From: Tetracentron sinense
Taxonomy: Eukaryota > Streptophyta > Magnoliopsida > Trochodendrales > Trochodendraceae
DNA length: 64,000 nt
Assembly (NCBI GenBank): GCA_015143295.1
Contig: CM026565.1
Coordinates: forward strand, 11,406,041-11,470,040
Reading direction: 5' to 3'
Under the pieces are notes generated by a model. It did no database searches and was not told the origin of the DNA. It saw only the letters and a list, made by a program, of their open reading frames with translations. The first letter of the stretch is position 1. Each line of letters opens with the position of its first letter. This document shows, one piece after another, positions 47,301 to 57,454 of this stretch. A program made the translations under genes and the position numbers.

Positions 47301-49528
47301 ACTGATTTACATAAGGAGTTATGCATGAGATGCTCAGTGATGGATAGTTACTATCCACCTTGTAGTGCATGTGTGGTACTATCTTAAATGGGAGATTGCA
47401 TATGTATTATAAGACACCAAATGCTCATCAGAAATATGAAGTAACATACTTCCTAATTTTATAGTTTGAGGGGTCTATGAAATTTGATTGAATAATGAGC
47501 AATATCATCAAAGATTGAAAGACCTGATCTAATGATATTATTATGTGTGAAATATTATGATGTATATTTTATTGTCATGTCATTCTATAACCACCTTACC
47601 AAGACTTTAATGAGAATCTCTTGACCAATTCAAAGTGTTTGGAATGGAAAAGAAATCTCAAGTTTGTGCTTACTATCTAAAGAATTGCCCAAGTTATTAC
47701 TACTAATGTTAAATCTCATATGAGATGTTTACAGAATACAATAGGGCTGCTAGGCAGCTTACTATATAAAAGGACAAGTGGACACCAAGTTGATTAGGGA
47801 AACCCAGTCACAAAGAATATGATAGAGATCATTGGATTCATAAATCTCAATTCTTTGTACTGAGATAAATTTATGGGATTAGGGGATATGATCCTCGACA
47901 AACTCCTGGAGTCCTTTAATATGGTTATGTTGAACAAGTAAGAAATCAGATTGTCTGAAATCCCACATGTTGCATATGGCTAAGAACCTTTGAAGAGTTC
48001 AATGCTACTTACAAAGATGTTCAAAACAGTTGGATTCTCTAAATCCCGAGCATTTATGCAAAGGAAGGAAATCCAAGATTTTTCGTTAGAAATATATTCT
48101 GATAGTATGGACAAGGGCTCTTCTGAGAAGAAAGGAAAGTATAAGGATTGTGCTTCATAGTGAAGCAATTGGTCATTAGATACAAGACAAACCTTTGGAA
48201 GGATTGTCCAGCTTGTATGCTCATCAAGTCCAACTTAATTGTTGGAACCTCTGTTCCTAATGCTTGGTATGATCTTGCATAAGTGCAATAGTTGCATGTT
48301 AGTTAAGGAGAAGGAGAAATCTAAGTAGATAAAACTTCTACTTGGAATGGGACAAAAGTTGTTTGATCGTAACTATATGAATCTTCCATTAAGAGGTAGC
48401 TAACTTTTTTTCACCTTCTTTGAAAAGTTCAAGGAATTCCGCATTGAAATTAATAAACAGCTAGGTAAGTCTTTCATGATTGAGAAGAGTACCTCTTAAT
48501 AGAAATTTCATAATTTACTCTCATTACATCTTATCTCAAATAATTCCCACAACAAACCATAGCATGATGGTGTTGTTAAATCGAATTATATTGGATATGA
48601 TTTGATGGAAAATGAGCTTGGGATTTGCATTAGAGACATTTAGTCTTTATTCCTGGATAACAAAAGATATTTGTAAACAGGATTACAATTTTCGTAGTAG
48701 GGAAACTGAATCTAGAATTATTCTAGAAGTGAAAGCCTAATAGACCGATAACTATGAGAATTGATAGAGATCAACTCTCTACTCTCACTATACCTAAATA
48801 GTACACTAGAACCCAAAGGTCCTAGAATCTTTAGTTGGACTAACTTTTATTCTGATGAAGTAATCAAACTGTTTGATTTTATCTAAGAATGAAAGTATCA
48901 TTTGTGTGCACATTAGTTAGTGGGAGCATAATTACTTTCCTGCCTCTATGCAAAGATAATATTATTTTCATTGTGAATAAAGTATGAATATTATTCTTCT
49001 CTTAGATTTGATCTAGCGATTTTGCAATGAAGGACAAAAACTTTGACAACATGTTTTCTTAGTCTTAAATGGTTTAGAGACAAAAGAAAAATGATATTGT
49101 TATTCTCCCAATAACAATCATGTTTTTGTGCAAGTAAGATTCCAAGAAAAGAGTTTCTAACTTTATGGAATGGAATCTGTTTCTCTTAGATATGTGATAT
49201 CATGAAACAGTATACTTGTATTAGACCAAATATTCATCATATGTTGATGTGATAAGATATTGGTCAGATTAGTTCGGAGCATTGCACAATGGTAAAGCAC
49301 AAGCAAGTTAATTTCAGAAAATGACTGTTGGACAGTATCATTTTTGTTTAGACTTTTAAGACTGTGGTTATTGATAATAAATTTGCAAGAGTTGTAAGTG
49401 TTATTGCATCACTACAATAGTTGTGGTAAAGCAGACATGACAGACCCATGTATATTAAGTTATGCTTCAGCTGGTGTTTGAGAAACATCACTGAGAAGAT
49501 GGGCATTACATCTAATTGGCTTAGAGTG
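44371..49528 (+). pseudogene. Element D internal region, heavily decayed Copia coding sequence
   Basis: No frame exceeds about 75 residues. Scattered plus-strand remnants are recognisable. A Gag-like tail lies near 47990-48140. An integrase-like segment near 48420-48600 contains FFEKFKEFRIEINKQLGKS and a decayed counterpart of the PQHNGV block. A late RT/RNase H-like CIRPNIH, in the position of the usual CTRPDIS, lies near 49230. No catalytic YVDD is visible. The first 2.5 kb (44371-46900) is AT-rich with no recognisable domain; it contains TTGGCCATAACTTTATGACT near 44723, similar to a block in the LTRs. Family assignment comes mainly from the LTRs, primer site and polypurine tract. Confidence 0.65.
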
Positions 49529-49529
49529 C

Positions 49530-49540
49530 AAGTGGGAGAT
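49530..49540 (+). other. Polypurine tract of element D
   Basis: AAGTGGGAGAT lies directly before TGTTGGACATATATGCC, a classic Copia polypurine tract and LTR start. Confidence 0.85.
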
Positions 49541-51999
49541 TGTTGGACATATATGCCCTCGAAAGCCAATAAGTGACTTTTCTATGTTGATTAGACAAGC
49601 ATCATATTCACACAACCAACTATAAAGGGTATTTATATTAATTGTTGTCTCATATAATGATGACATAAAGTTCCATAGGTAACATTGTACGAAAATTATG
49701 CAAAGGTTGCGAGAAGATATGATTTTCCGGTTCCTTGTAAACCTAATATTGTTCGAAGCCTCTAGAGTACTAGTTGGGCGTCGTACTTCATCATGGCTTG
49801 CACATGTGTAGTTCTATAAGATAGTGTGATGAATCTCATTCACAGAGAGTGGTGACTCTTGACTAACATGTGAGTATAAGTAGCAAGTACATAATACTGA
49901 ACGGGGTCACTAGTGGATACCCTATGGAATACACTGTCAGATTTTATTAGGGTTATCCATTTGACAAATTGTCCTCAGACCTGAGAGGTTAACATCTTCT
50001 TAGACATCTGTCTATATGGCTTTGATGTGTCAATCGGCAATGTCCAATACATAGGACTAACTCCGGGTACGTTGAGTCATGTACACAATATTTGGAGAAG
50101 TGTGTAAGCACTCAATAACGAATCCACAACTCCTTAATTGGAGATAATGATATCAAGGTGATACTTGTTAAACTGAATTGTTAAATCCAGTACTAGTGCT
50201 TTTCGGTAAAATGGTATTTATCGAAGTTCATATTTTCAATATGGAAAAATATATATAAATATATATCTCAGTTCTTTTCTAATGTTTCTTCAAAAGTGTT
50301 TTGGAGGTTCAGTTCAATGAAAAAATAATCATGAGAAAGGGTTCTATTCATAAGCTAGGGACAAGATAGTGGGATTGTTCCAATCCTGGAAGCTTACAAG
50401 TGATATCGGAATGTGGAATGATTTATTTGTAAATATATTGTGAGATAGTACTTACAAGAAATTCTCTAAATTCTAGAGGTTAGTCACATTGTGTTAATGG
50501 ACATTATTGTGATTGGTGGAAGTCTAGGGACTTGGACAAGATGTTATCCCTAGTAAAATCAAAGATCTTATTTAGTTGGATAAAGCATGTCTAGGGAATC
50601 TCAGACAAGTTAGAATCTAAGGGTGTCTTGTAATTTTATTCTTTTGTTTTAAGTAGGGGTAAGGTTTTATGTCCCCCCCCCCCCCTTGTAGTGTCTGTAG
50701 GGGGTTGTTTTATGCCCCTTCTTCTTTTTGTGTGTCTGTAGGGGTAAAGTTTTATGTCCCCCCTCCATTTTTTTTCATTATTTAATAAACCGGTAGGGGT
50801 CCGCCAAACCCCCCTCTCCTTCCGAGAGGCTTTTATAAAAAAAAAAGTAACAATGCTTTAACCAAAAGGTTGAGTACTTGGTCCCACAACCAGAAATAGG
50901 AGATCCCTTTAGATCCCACACACAAGGACTTTCTTAAAGTATTTAATTTAATTATTGATTAAATTAATTAATTTCTCTAAGTAATCACTATATGGTATAG
51001 TGAAGCTCTAAAAGGTGGAATCACATTAGATGTGAAAAACCAAATGGGTAGGACCCATTAGGGATTATTTTAAAAGAATATTTAAAGTGACCTAATAGGG
51101 TTTAGAACCCTAGGGGCGTGTGGAGTGGGGCCCACCTAGGGTGGGACGCCCACTTCATGGAGGAAATAATAATTTTTATTATTTATTTAATTAGTTTCTA
51201 ATAACTAATATCCTTATTGAATAAGGTTAGTTAGTTAGTTAGAGTTAGTTACTAATTAAAGATTCCTTGTTGGACAAAGATTCTATTAGTTTCTTGCTAA
51301 TCAAGGAATCCTAATTGGATTAGGATAAGGACAAGATTAGTTTGACACTAATGGATAAGGTTAGTTTCTATTTTGATTAATCCTAATTAATTAAGGAGAA
51401 ATCAAAAAGGAGACAAAATTGAGGAATTCTAATTGAATTAGAAAGTGGACTCTTAAGTTGCAAGCAACCCAAATCCTTATGAATAGAGGTGGACGTCCAA
51501 GGCTTGTGGGCAATTTAATTTTCTAGAATTTTTGGATTCCTCTCCTCCCTCCCTCAATACCTCACGCCCCTCTCTCTCCCCTTGAAAAAGTGTACGGTCA
51601 TAGCCTCCACCTCTCTTCTCTCTTGTCTTCTAGGTTGAATATCAAGAAGAAGAAGATCATCAATTCTTGTTTGATCAAGAAAGGTTCTTGATAATAAAGA
51701 TTGGATCTTTATTTCAAGATCCTAGAGCTGGAAATTTGGAAGGGCCATTAGCTTCCATTAGAGAAAGCTTTAAAGGAAAAAAGAAGGTTCGTGTAAATTG
51801 ACAGGAGACTTGACACTTGTGAAGTTTTGCGAGTACTATTCTAATGTGGATTTGACTTAACAATTTCAAAGTCGCAAAGTTGATTGTGATTTCTAACCTT
51901 CATTGAATAAAATCAATTAGAATCTTAGTTAGATCTTGGGATTCAATGTATGTCCCCCCAAGAACTGTTTTTCTAAATTTAAAAGGAGGCATATTTTCA
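49541..51999 (+). mobile_element. Element D 3' LTR
   Basis: It runs from TGTTGGACATATATGCC to GGCATATTTTCA. It is interrupted by a LINE 3' fragment at about 50552-50846. It is followed by ATGGT and LINE coding sequence. Confidence 0.9.
50552..50846 (+). mobile_element. 5'-truncated LINE 3' end with poly(A)
   Basis: This insertion is absent from the other D LTR. One frame reads KIKDLI, a stop, then LDKACLGNLRQVRI and a stop, matching the C-terminus of the large LINE in this window (SDQDGLGNIRLAFND near 63930-63970). A 3' UTR with GTAGGGGTAAGGTTTTATG repeats, a run of C and ten terminal A follows. A short direct repeat AGTAA flanks it. Confidence 0.75.
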
Positions 52000-52191
52000 A
52001 TGGTTTGTGGGATTTTAGCTTGGTTTCTAACTATCTTCCTGAAGGTATTATGAATGATATTAAGGATGCAGGCTCCGAGACAAATGATCTCTTCATCTGG
52101 AAACCTTGTTTTAATGGTAGTTTTTCTATTAAATCAGCTTAGAAGTCTATTAGATATTCTTCAACCCAAAAAGTTTGGACTAGGTATGTTT
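52000..52191 (+). pseudogene. LINE ORF2 segment 3, start of the zinc-binding domain
   Basis: It encodes VWDFSLVSNYLPEGI ... DLFIWKPCFNGSFSIKSA, the region before the cysteine-rich domain of plant LINE ORF2. There is a TAG stop at 52140. It ends at the TGTTT duplication where F inserted, and continues in frame at 62946 as KVWTRYVWNNTVLKM. Confidence 0.9.
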
Positions 52192-52891
52192 TGTAATGAC
52201 CCGGAATTTTAATATAATAAAATTATGTGTTTATGGGTCCTTAATGGAGGTTAATTAGTTAATTATTTGTTAAATTAATAAAAAGTGAACTTTGCTCGGG
52301 ATTGAAGTGCACCGAGGAAATCTCCGTATCGTTTGGCAAAACTCGGACACAGTGTCCGGTTGACTGCCGGGACACACCCCTACCGTATCGGTTCCGTCAT
52401 GTACCATTTCACGGGACCGCGGGGCCATTATGTGTGATAAAATTGAGAAAAAGGAGAAATTTTCATACTTCCAGAAATTAAGTGGGACCCAATATCTGTT
52501 AGAGATCCTAATAGAAATCCGTGCGGTTGGCACTAATGCGTGTCGGTCGACCGTGGGGACTAATGTCTGTCGTCTCGGCAGTTAGTTATCTCAAACGAAG
52601 AAGCGACAGCGTGTTTTGTGTCCGAAATCAGAAAATTAGTGGGTTTTGCAATTTTCTTCCGGACTAAAGTGCAGCTGTCAAAACTCAATATTTTTTTCTG
52701 AAATTTTTACAGTAGGTGTCGGACTACCCCAAGTTTGGTCTCCTAAAGTTTCGTCAAAATCAGATGTCTTTAAGTAGGACTACAGAGGCCGTATACATAA
52801 GAGAAAAAAAAAATAGTCAAACGGGTCAACCGTTGACTTGGTCAACATGACTATTAAATATGGTCATGTGCTATGCACATGACCTTATCTA

Positions 52892-52900
52892 TATATAAAG
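52892..52900 (+). promoter_or_regulatory. TATA box, element F 5' LTR
   Basis: TATATAAAG follows GACCTTATC and precedes GAGGCCAACCTCCCCC. The 3' LTR copy is at 60861-60870. Confidence 0.8.
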
Positions 52901-52962
52901 GAGGCCAACCTCCCCCATTTTCTCACGTTTTGTAAACAGGGGAGGTTCTGCCATAGCACTTT

Positions 52963-53052
52963 AGAGAGAGAAAGTGAGGAGAGAGAAAGAGGAGAGAGAA
53001 AGGAAGAGAGAGAAAGAGGAGAGAGAAAGGAAGAGAGAGAAAGGGAAAGGGA
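52963..53052 (+). repeat. GA-rich tract in element F 5' LTR
   Basis: GAGAGAGAAAG-type repeats lie directly downstream of the likely transcription start. The homologous tract at about 60932-61012 is one unit shorter. Confidence 0.88.
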
Positions 53053-53640
53053 GGTCCCCTTAGGGTTTTTCGACGTCCCCGATGCGTTGGCAGCGTCTGA
53101 TTTTCTCTCCAGTATCTCGTTTTGCGTGTAGAGAGAGAAAGAGAAAAAGGTAGAGAGAGAAAGTTGAGAGAGAAAGTTGCATGCGCTCTACCTTGGGGTT
53201 GATCATCATTCCGAGCGCGTTGGCGGTGTCCGTTTCGACTCTAGTCGCCTCGAAACGTGTGAAGCAGGTAAAACCCCTCTCTTTTCTTCTCTTTTTTCGC
53301 TTATTTTGCTATATTATTTCATGTGATGAATATGCATGTCTTTTGACGTAAATGAAAAAGGGGCGGAGACCCCTATGTGATGTTGTGATTTTATGTGGTC
53401 CCTCGGGAAGCCCAGATCGGGTCCCGGGTAAATTGTATCGCCACTCTAGGGTGACGAAAAATTGTTTTGTATGTCTTGTAAGGCTATGGAGACATCCATT
53501 AGCTTGAAAATGCTCCCTAATGGGACGGTGTGTTACTAGAGTTAGTTCACGGGCGCAAGGCCCAAGTATTTCAGTTAATCAAGCGAGGCTTGGGTTAACT
53601 GGGGTTAACCTGTGGCTAGAAAATCTAACCAGGGTTAAGT

Positions 53641-54065
53641 ATAGTCCGTGGTTCCTCTTTGACTAGGTCAGGAGAGATGGTGTCCAGCATGGCCTGGGGT
53701 TCCTCCGTGACTGATAGTCGGGAGATGTCAGTCTGTTTGTCTAGGACGTCCGTGGTGCCTCTTGGACTATGTCAGGAGTGGCGGTGTCCTGCATGGCCCG
53801 TGGTTCCTCCGTGACTGATAGTCAGGAGATGTCGGAGTCCTAGGGAGTTTAAAGTGGCTAAACATCAGATAGTGTATAGTCCGGGGTTCCTCTCTGGGTG
53901 GGTTAGAAGATGTCGGTACCGTGTCTATAGGGGTCCCTTCTTGGTGGAACGTCAGGAGATGTCGGCATTGGTATAGATGTCGGGATTCCTCCGTAGACTA
54001 GCCAGAAGATGACGGTAGGCAAGTTGATCGGGGTTCCTTCATAACTGATACCCAGGGCGATGGCG
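53641..54065 (+). repeat. Imperfect tandem repeats in element F 5' LTR
   Basis: About six degenerate units of 50-90 bases have the core GGTTCCTCCGTGACTGATAG followed by TCRGGAGATGTCGG. They are also present at about 61600-62030 in the 3' LTR. Confidence 0.8.
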
Positions 54066-54986
54066 GCGAATACACGGTAGATGTGGCCAGTCAATTGAAT
54101 GGAAAAATATGTCCTTATTGGGTGAATGCCCATGTTCTGTGTGTAAGCTTCAGATACGAAGTGGTCTGAGTTGGTATACTCAGGGTTGGTGTATTGTCTG
54201 AGTTGGTGGACTCATGGTTCGGTATGGAATCATCGGATTCCAGGTGAGTTGGGTTTGTATACCCAAGGTTTGGTCATGTTCAGGTGAAAGCCGAAACAGC
54301 GTGTGTGAGTCTAAATGACTCAATGTATTATGATTATGATTTAAAGACTTTAAGCTAAACATTTGTGGGCTGTGGCCAATTAATAGAGTCTTAGGACTCG
54401 AAATGAAACATGATTGATTATCGAAACGATAATTTGGTAATATAATACATTCATAACTGAACCTCATAATTGGAAAGTAATGTGAGGTCGGGAACCTCTG
54501 TTAGGGTGGCATAACCCTAAGTGACCCTAGGGTCACAATTTATTATATACTGTTCTATTTTACTGTAACATGCAAATTGAACTGCTTATTATATCATTAT
54601 TGATGCGTGTTATTATGTGGAAAATAGTTTAGAAGGATTGTGGTTTTATTGGGCTTCATAGCTCACTGACTTTTTGTGTCAGCAGATCTTGGAGCTGCTG
54701 ACCAGTAAGTGAAAAGTCTATCTGGACATTTTGGAAGCTTGTACAAGTTGTACCTGGCGTGATAGAGGTGCCTACTTTTGTAAAACAAACTTGATGTAAA
54801 TAATACAGGTATATGGTTTGTATGATGATTATTGTGATGACAGGTGTTATTTGCTTTTTGGAAGCATTTGATAAATGTTTAAATTTCCCGCATTTTCGCA
54901 GGTAAAGTCTTCCGCTTGCATGATTTGACGAACGGACACGCGTCTCGGAACTTGATTCCCTAGGCACGAGTTCGGGGCATCACAAT

Positions 54987-54998
54987 TGGTATCAGAGC
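54987..54998 (+). other. Primer binding site of element F
   Basis: TGGTATCAGAGC lies two bases after the 5' LTR. Confidence 0.9.
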
Positions 54999-55162
54999 CA
55001 ATAGCAATAACCATCACACAAATCATACTTGAGCATAATATACCTAAGAACCGTTGGATAGATGATCCCTTAGAGATTTATTCGATATTCCTAGTTGAGT
55101 GATTGTTGTACATGTCATGTTTCGAAATCAGACATTGATTTGGAATATGTGCATGTGCAGGA

Positions 55163-55450
55163 ATGGCAAGGACGCACCGAATTCCCACAAAGAGGGAGAT
55201 AGCTCTGTTTGAGTGGGCGGTGACTATGCAAAGAAGACGTCACGCCGGATGGTCGTGTTACCGCACTATACACCTAAAGGCGGTAAAACCACTCTGCAAG
55301 GGATTGACCGCACAAGCAATGCGCGAATCCCTAAGAAAGAGTGAGATTGATTGGTTGTTGAGAGAGGCTAGACCTGAGACAGAGGACGAGGCACCGCAGG
55401 AGGGTAGTGTAGCAGTCTCACCGATAGAGGTTGAGACTTACGAAGTATAG
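55163..55450 (+). CDS. Small ORF upstream of gag in element F, unknown function
   Basis: This is a 95-codon frame starting MARTHRIPTKREIALFEW, between the primer site and gag. The protein is basic in its first two thirds (many R and K) and acidic at the end. I see no zinc finger, signal peptide or membrane segment and do not recognise it. It is open in an element whose gag-pol has five stops. The ATG lies two bases after TGTGCAG, and the gag ATG lies a few bases after TTATAG, so both starts follow splice-acceptor-like sequence. It may be a real leader protein, the product of chance, or part of a leader with introns. Confidence 0.4.
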   Translation: MARTHRIPTKREIALFEWAVTMQRRRHAGWSCYRTIHLKAVKPLCKGLTAQAMRESLRKSEIDWLLREARPETEDEAPQEGSVAVSPIEVETYEV

Positions 55451-55727
55451 GATTATGGTGGAAGAGCGTGGTGCATCTATATCATTTTGGCGTTTTGGAA
55501 TATAATAGATGCCCTACTCGATCTTTCCATCATTAGATCACTTTTTGTATGTGTACAGCTACATGATGTTTTGTATACTATGATGTAGTATGTTCATGTA
55601 TATGGTGTGGTATGTATATATTAAAGATAAAATGAATGAAATATCTCTTTTTGGTTATCGAATTCTCAGTGCATTTCAGTTTCATTTTATTATTAAAAGT
55701 TCGTTACTTTATAATTATAGGTGAATC

Positions 55728-57454
55728 ATGCCACCTCGACGAGCACCCGAGAATACCTTGGCTGGGGCATTCGAGGCTATTACAGCCCTAGCCAACCTAA
55801 TTCAGCAACAACAGGCACAGAATATGAATGGAAATGGGAATGGTAGTCGTATCCCCATTGCTACCATGCCAGAGCATGGGAATGTGACCCGATTGGAGAA
55901 GTTTAAGAGGCTTGGACCGTCGGCCTTTTCGGGCACTACTGATCCGCTGAAGGCGGAGAACTGGATCAGAAGTCTAGAAAAAGTTTTTAGGGCTATTTCT
56001 TTGCCAGAAAATGACAAGCCCGAGTTCGCTATCTTTCTACTTGAAGGAGAAGCGAAACATTGGTGGACCACAGCGGAAAGGACAGTTCCACCGCATCAGA
56101 GGCCCGTGACTTGGGCAAAATTTACTGAATTGTTTTATGAGCGCTATTTTTCAGCGTCGATGAAAAATAGGAAGGAGATGGAGTTTCTTCAGCTAACCCA
56201 ATGAAATATGTCGGTTAGCGAGTATGAACAAAAGTTTAATCAACTCTCGAGGTTCGCTGCGAGATTTATCGAGGATGAGAGTGGAGGGTTGAGAAATTTG
56301 AAGAAGGATTGAAGCCAGCTAGCAGAGGGAAATTGGCAGCTCAACGATTTACCTCCTTCTCAGAGATATTAGATAGAGCACTCAGAGTAGAGCGAGTGCA
56401 TGAAGAACTGGCACAATCTAGTGCAGGCAAAGGCAAAGGGACAGTTGGGAAGCCCTGGATAAAGGAGAATAACCGGCAGTTTACTGGGAAAAGAAAGTTC
56501 GAGGACATGAAAAGCCAAGGGTCTACAGGAAGATTGGGGCTTAAGTGCGAGAAATGTGGTCAGGGCCATTTGACCAAGGACTGTAGAGTGAAGGTTTGCT
56601 TCCAGTGCGGAAAGCCTGGACACTTCAAGAAGGATTGCCCTAAGGCTCAACCACTAGCGTTGGAAGGCGGAAAAGGAAGAGTGTTTTCAATTACCCAGGA
56701 AGAGGCACAGCAGACCGAAGGTGTCATCGAAGGTAAACTTTTAGTATTTCAAGTACCTGCTTATGCTTTGATTGACACTGGTGCTACACATTCGTTTGTC
56801 TCTACTCGTTTTGCTAAACACATAAGTTACAAGCCTGATACACTCAAAAGCATGATGTCTATATCTACACCATCAGGGAAAGTTCTATGCACAAAAACAA
56901 TCTATGATAGGTATCCCATACTTGTCAATAGTGTACGGATGTTAGTAGATCTGATCGTGTTAGACATGAAGGATTATGATGTTATCCTAGGGATGGATTG
57001 GTTGGCTAATTACCATACAGTGGTAGATTGTAATGCCAAGAAAGTAATATTTCAAATTCCGGACATCCCAGAGTTTGAAATGCAGGGGATTATCCGAGGT
57101 CAAGCACCCAAGCTAATATCAGCAATTAAAGCATGTCACCTTCTAGACAAGGGGTGTACTGGGTATTTAGCTGCAGTGGTGATCAATAAAGATGAAGATG
57201 ACACTTTAGGGAATACCCCGGTGGTCAGAGAGTTTCGAGATGTGCTTCCTGATGAATTACCAGGACTCCCTCCTACTAGAGAAATCGATTTTACAATCGA
57301 TGTTACTCCGGGTGTAGACTCGATATCTAAAACACCGTATCAGATGGCTCCGGCTGAGTTGCAAGAGCTGAAGATTCTTTTGCAAGACCTATTAGATAAG
57401 GGCTTGATCTGTCCTAGTGTTTCACCATGGGGAGCACCGGTGTTATTTGTCTGA
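55728..57454 (+). pseudogene. Element F gag and protease
   Basis: From ATG 55728 (MPPRRAPENTLAGAF) come the capsid motifs LEKVFRAI, LEGEAKHWWTTAE and MSVSEYEQKF, two zinc knuckles near 56555-56640 (CEKCGQGHLTKDC and CFQCGKPGHFKKDC), and an aspartic protease with LIDTGATHSFVS near 56770. The RT start ([12 protein letters not shown]) follows before a TGA. There is a TGA stop at 56202-56204 in place of a glycine, a frameshift near 56285 and a TGA at 57452-57454. Gag runs straight into protease (VIEGKLLV) with no intron at the place where A, E and G have one. Confidence 0.92.

Larger units (their letters stand above)
24015..51999 (+). mobile_element. Element D: Ty1/Copia element, decayed, host to E
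   Basis: The 5' LTR (24015-25873) lacks about its first 343 bases relative to the 3' LTR (49541-51999). The internal region is 25874-26103 plus 44371-49540, with element E between. The primer binding site is next to the left LTR and the polypurine tract next to the right one, so the element reads on the plus strand. The right LTR is followed by ATGGT and the LINE frame. No intact gene remains. Confidence 0.88.
52192..54984 (+). mobile_element. Element F, 5' LTR (2793 bases)
   Basis: It runs from TGTAATGACCCGG to GGCATCACA. It has a TATA box, a GA-rich tract, a tandem repeat block and the internal AACCTCTGTTAGGGT region. It is similar along its whole length to the 3' LTR, with scattered substitutions. 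Confidence 0.94.

Noticed and set aside
50670..50690. C-run near 50675 (and near 25826) as a regulatory or quadruplex element
   Set aside because: Homopolymer runs in a LINE 3' UTR and a Copia LTR. Length may be a sequencing artefact and no further structure is visible.
54180..54467. Minus-strand frames in the F LTRs (also 62138-62410)
   Set aside because: They recur only because the two LTRs are copies. They lie antisense in non-coding LTR and match no domain I recognise.
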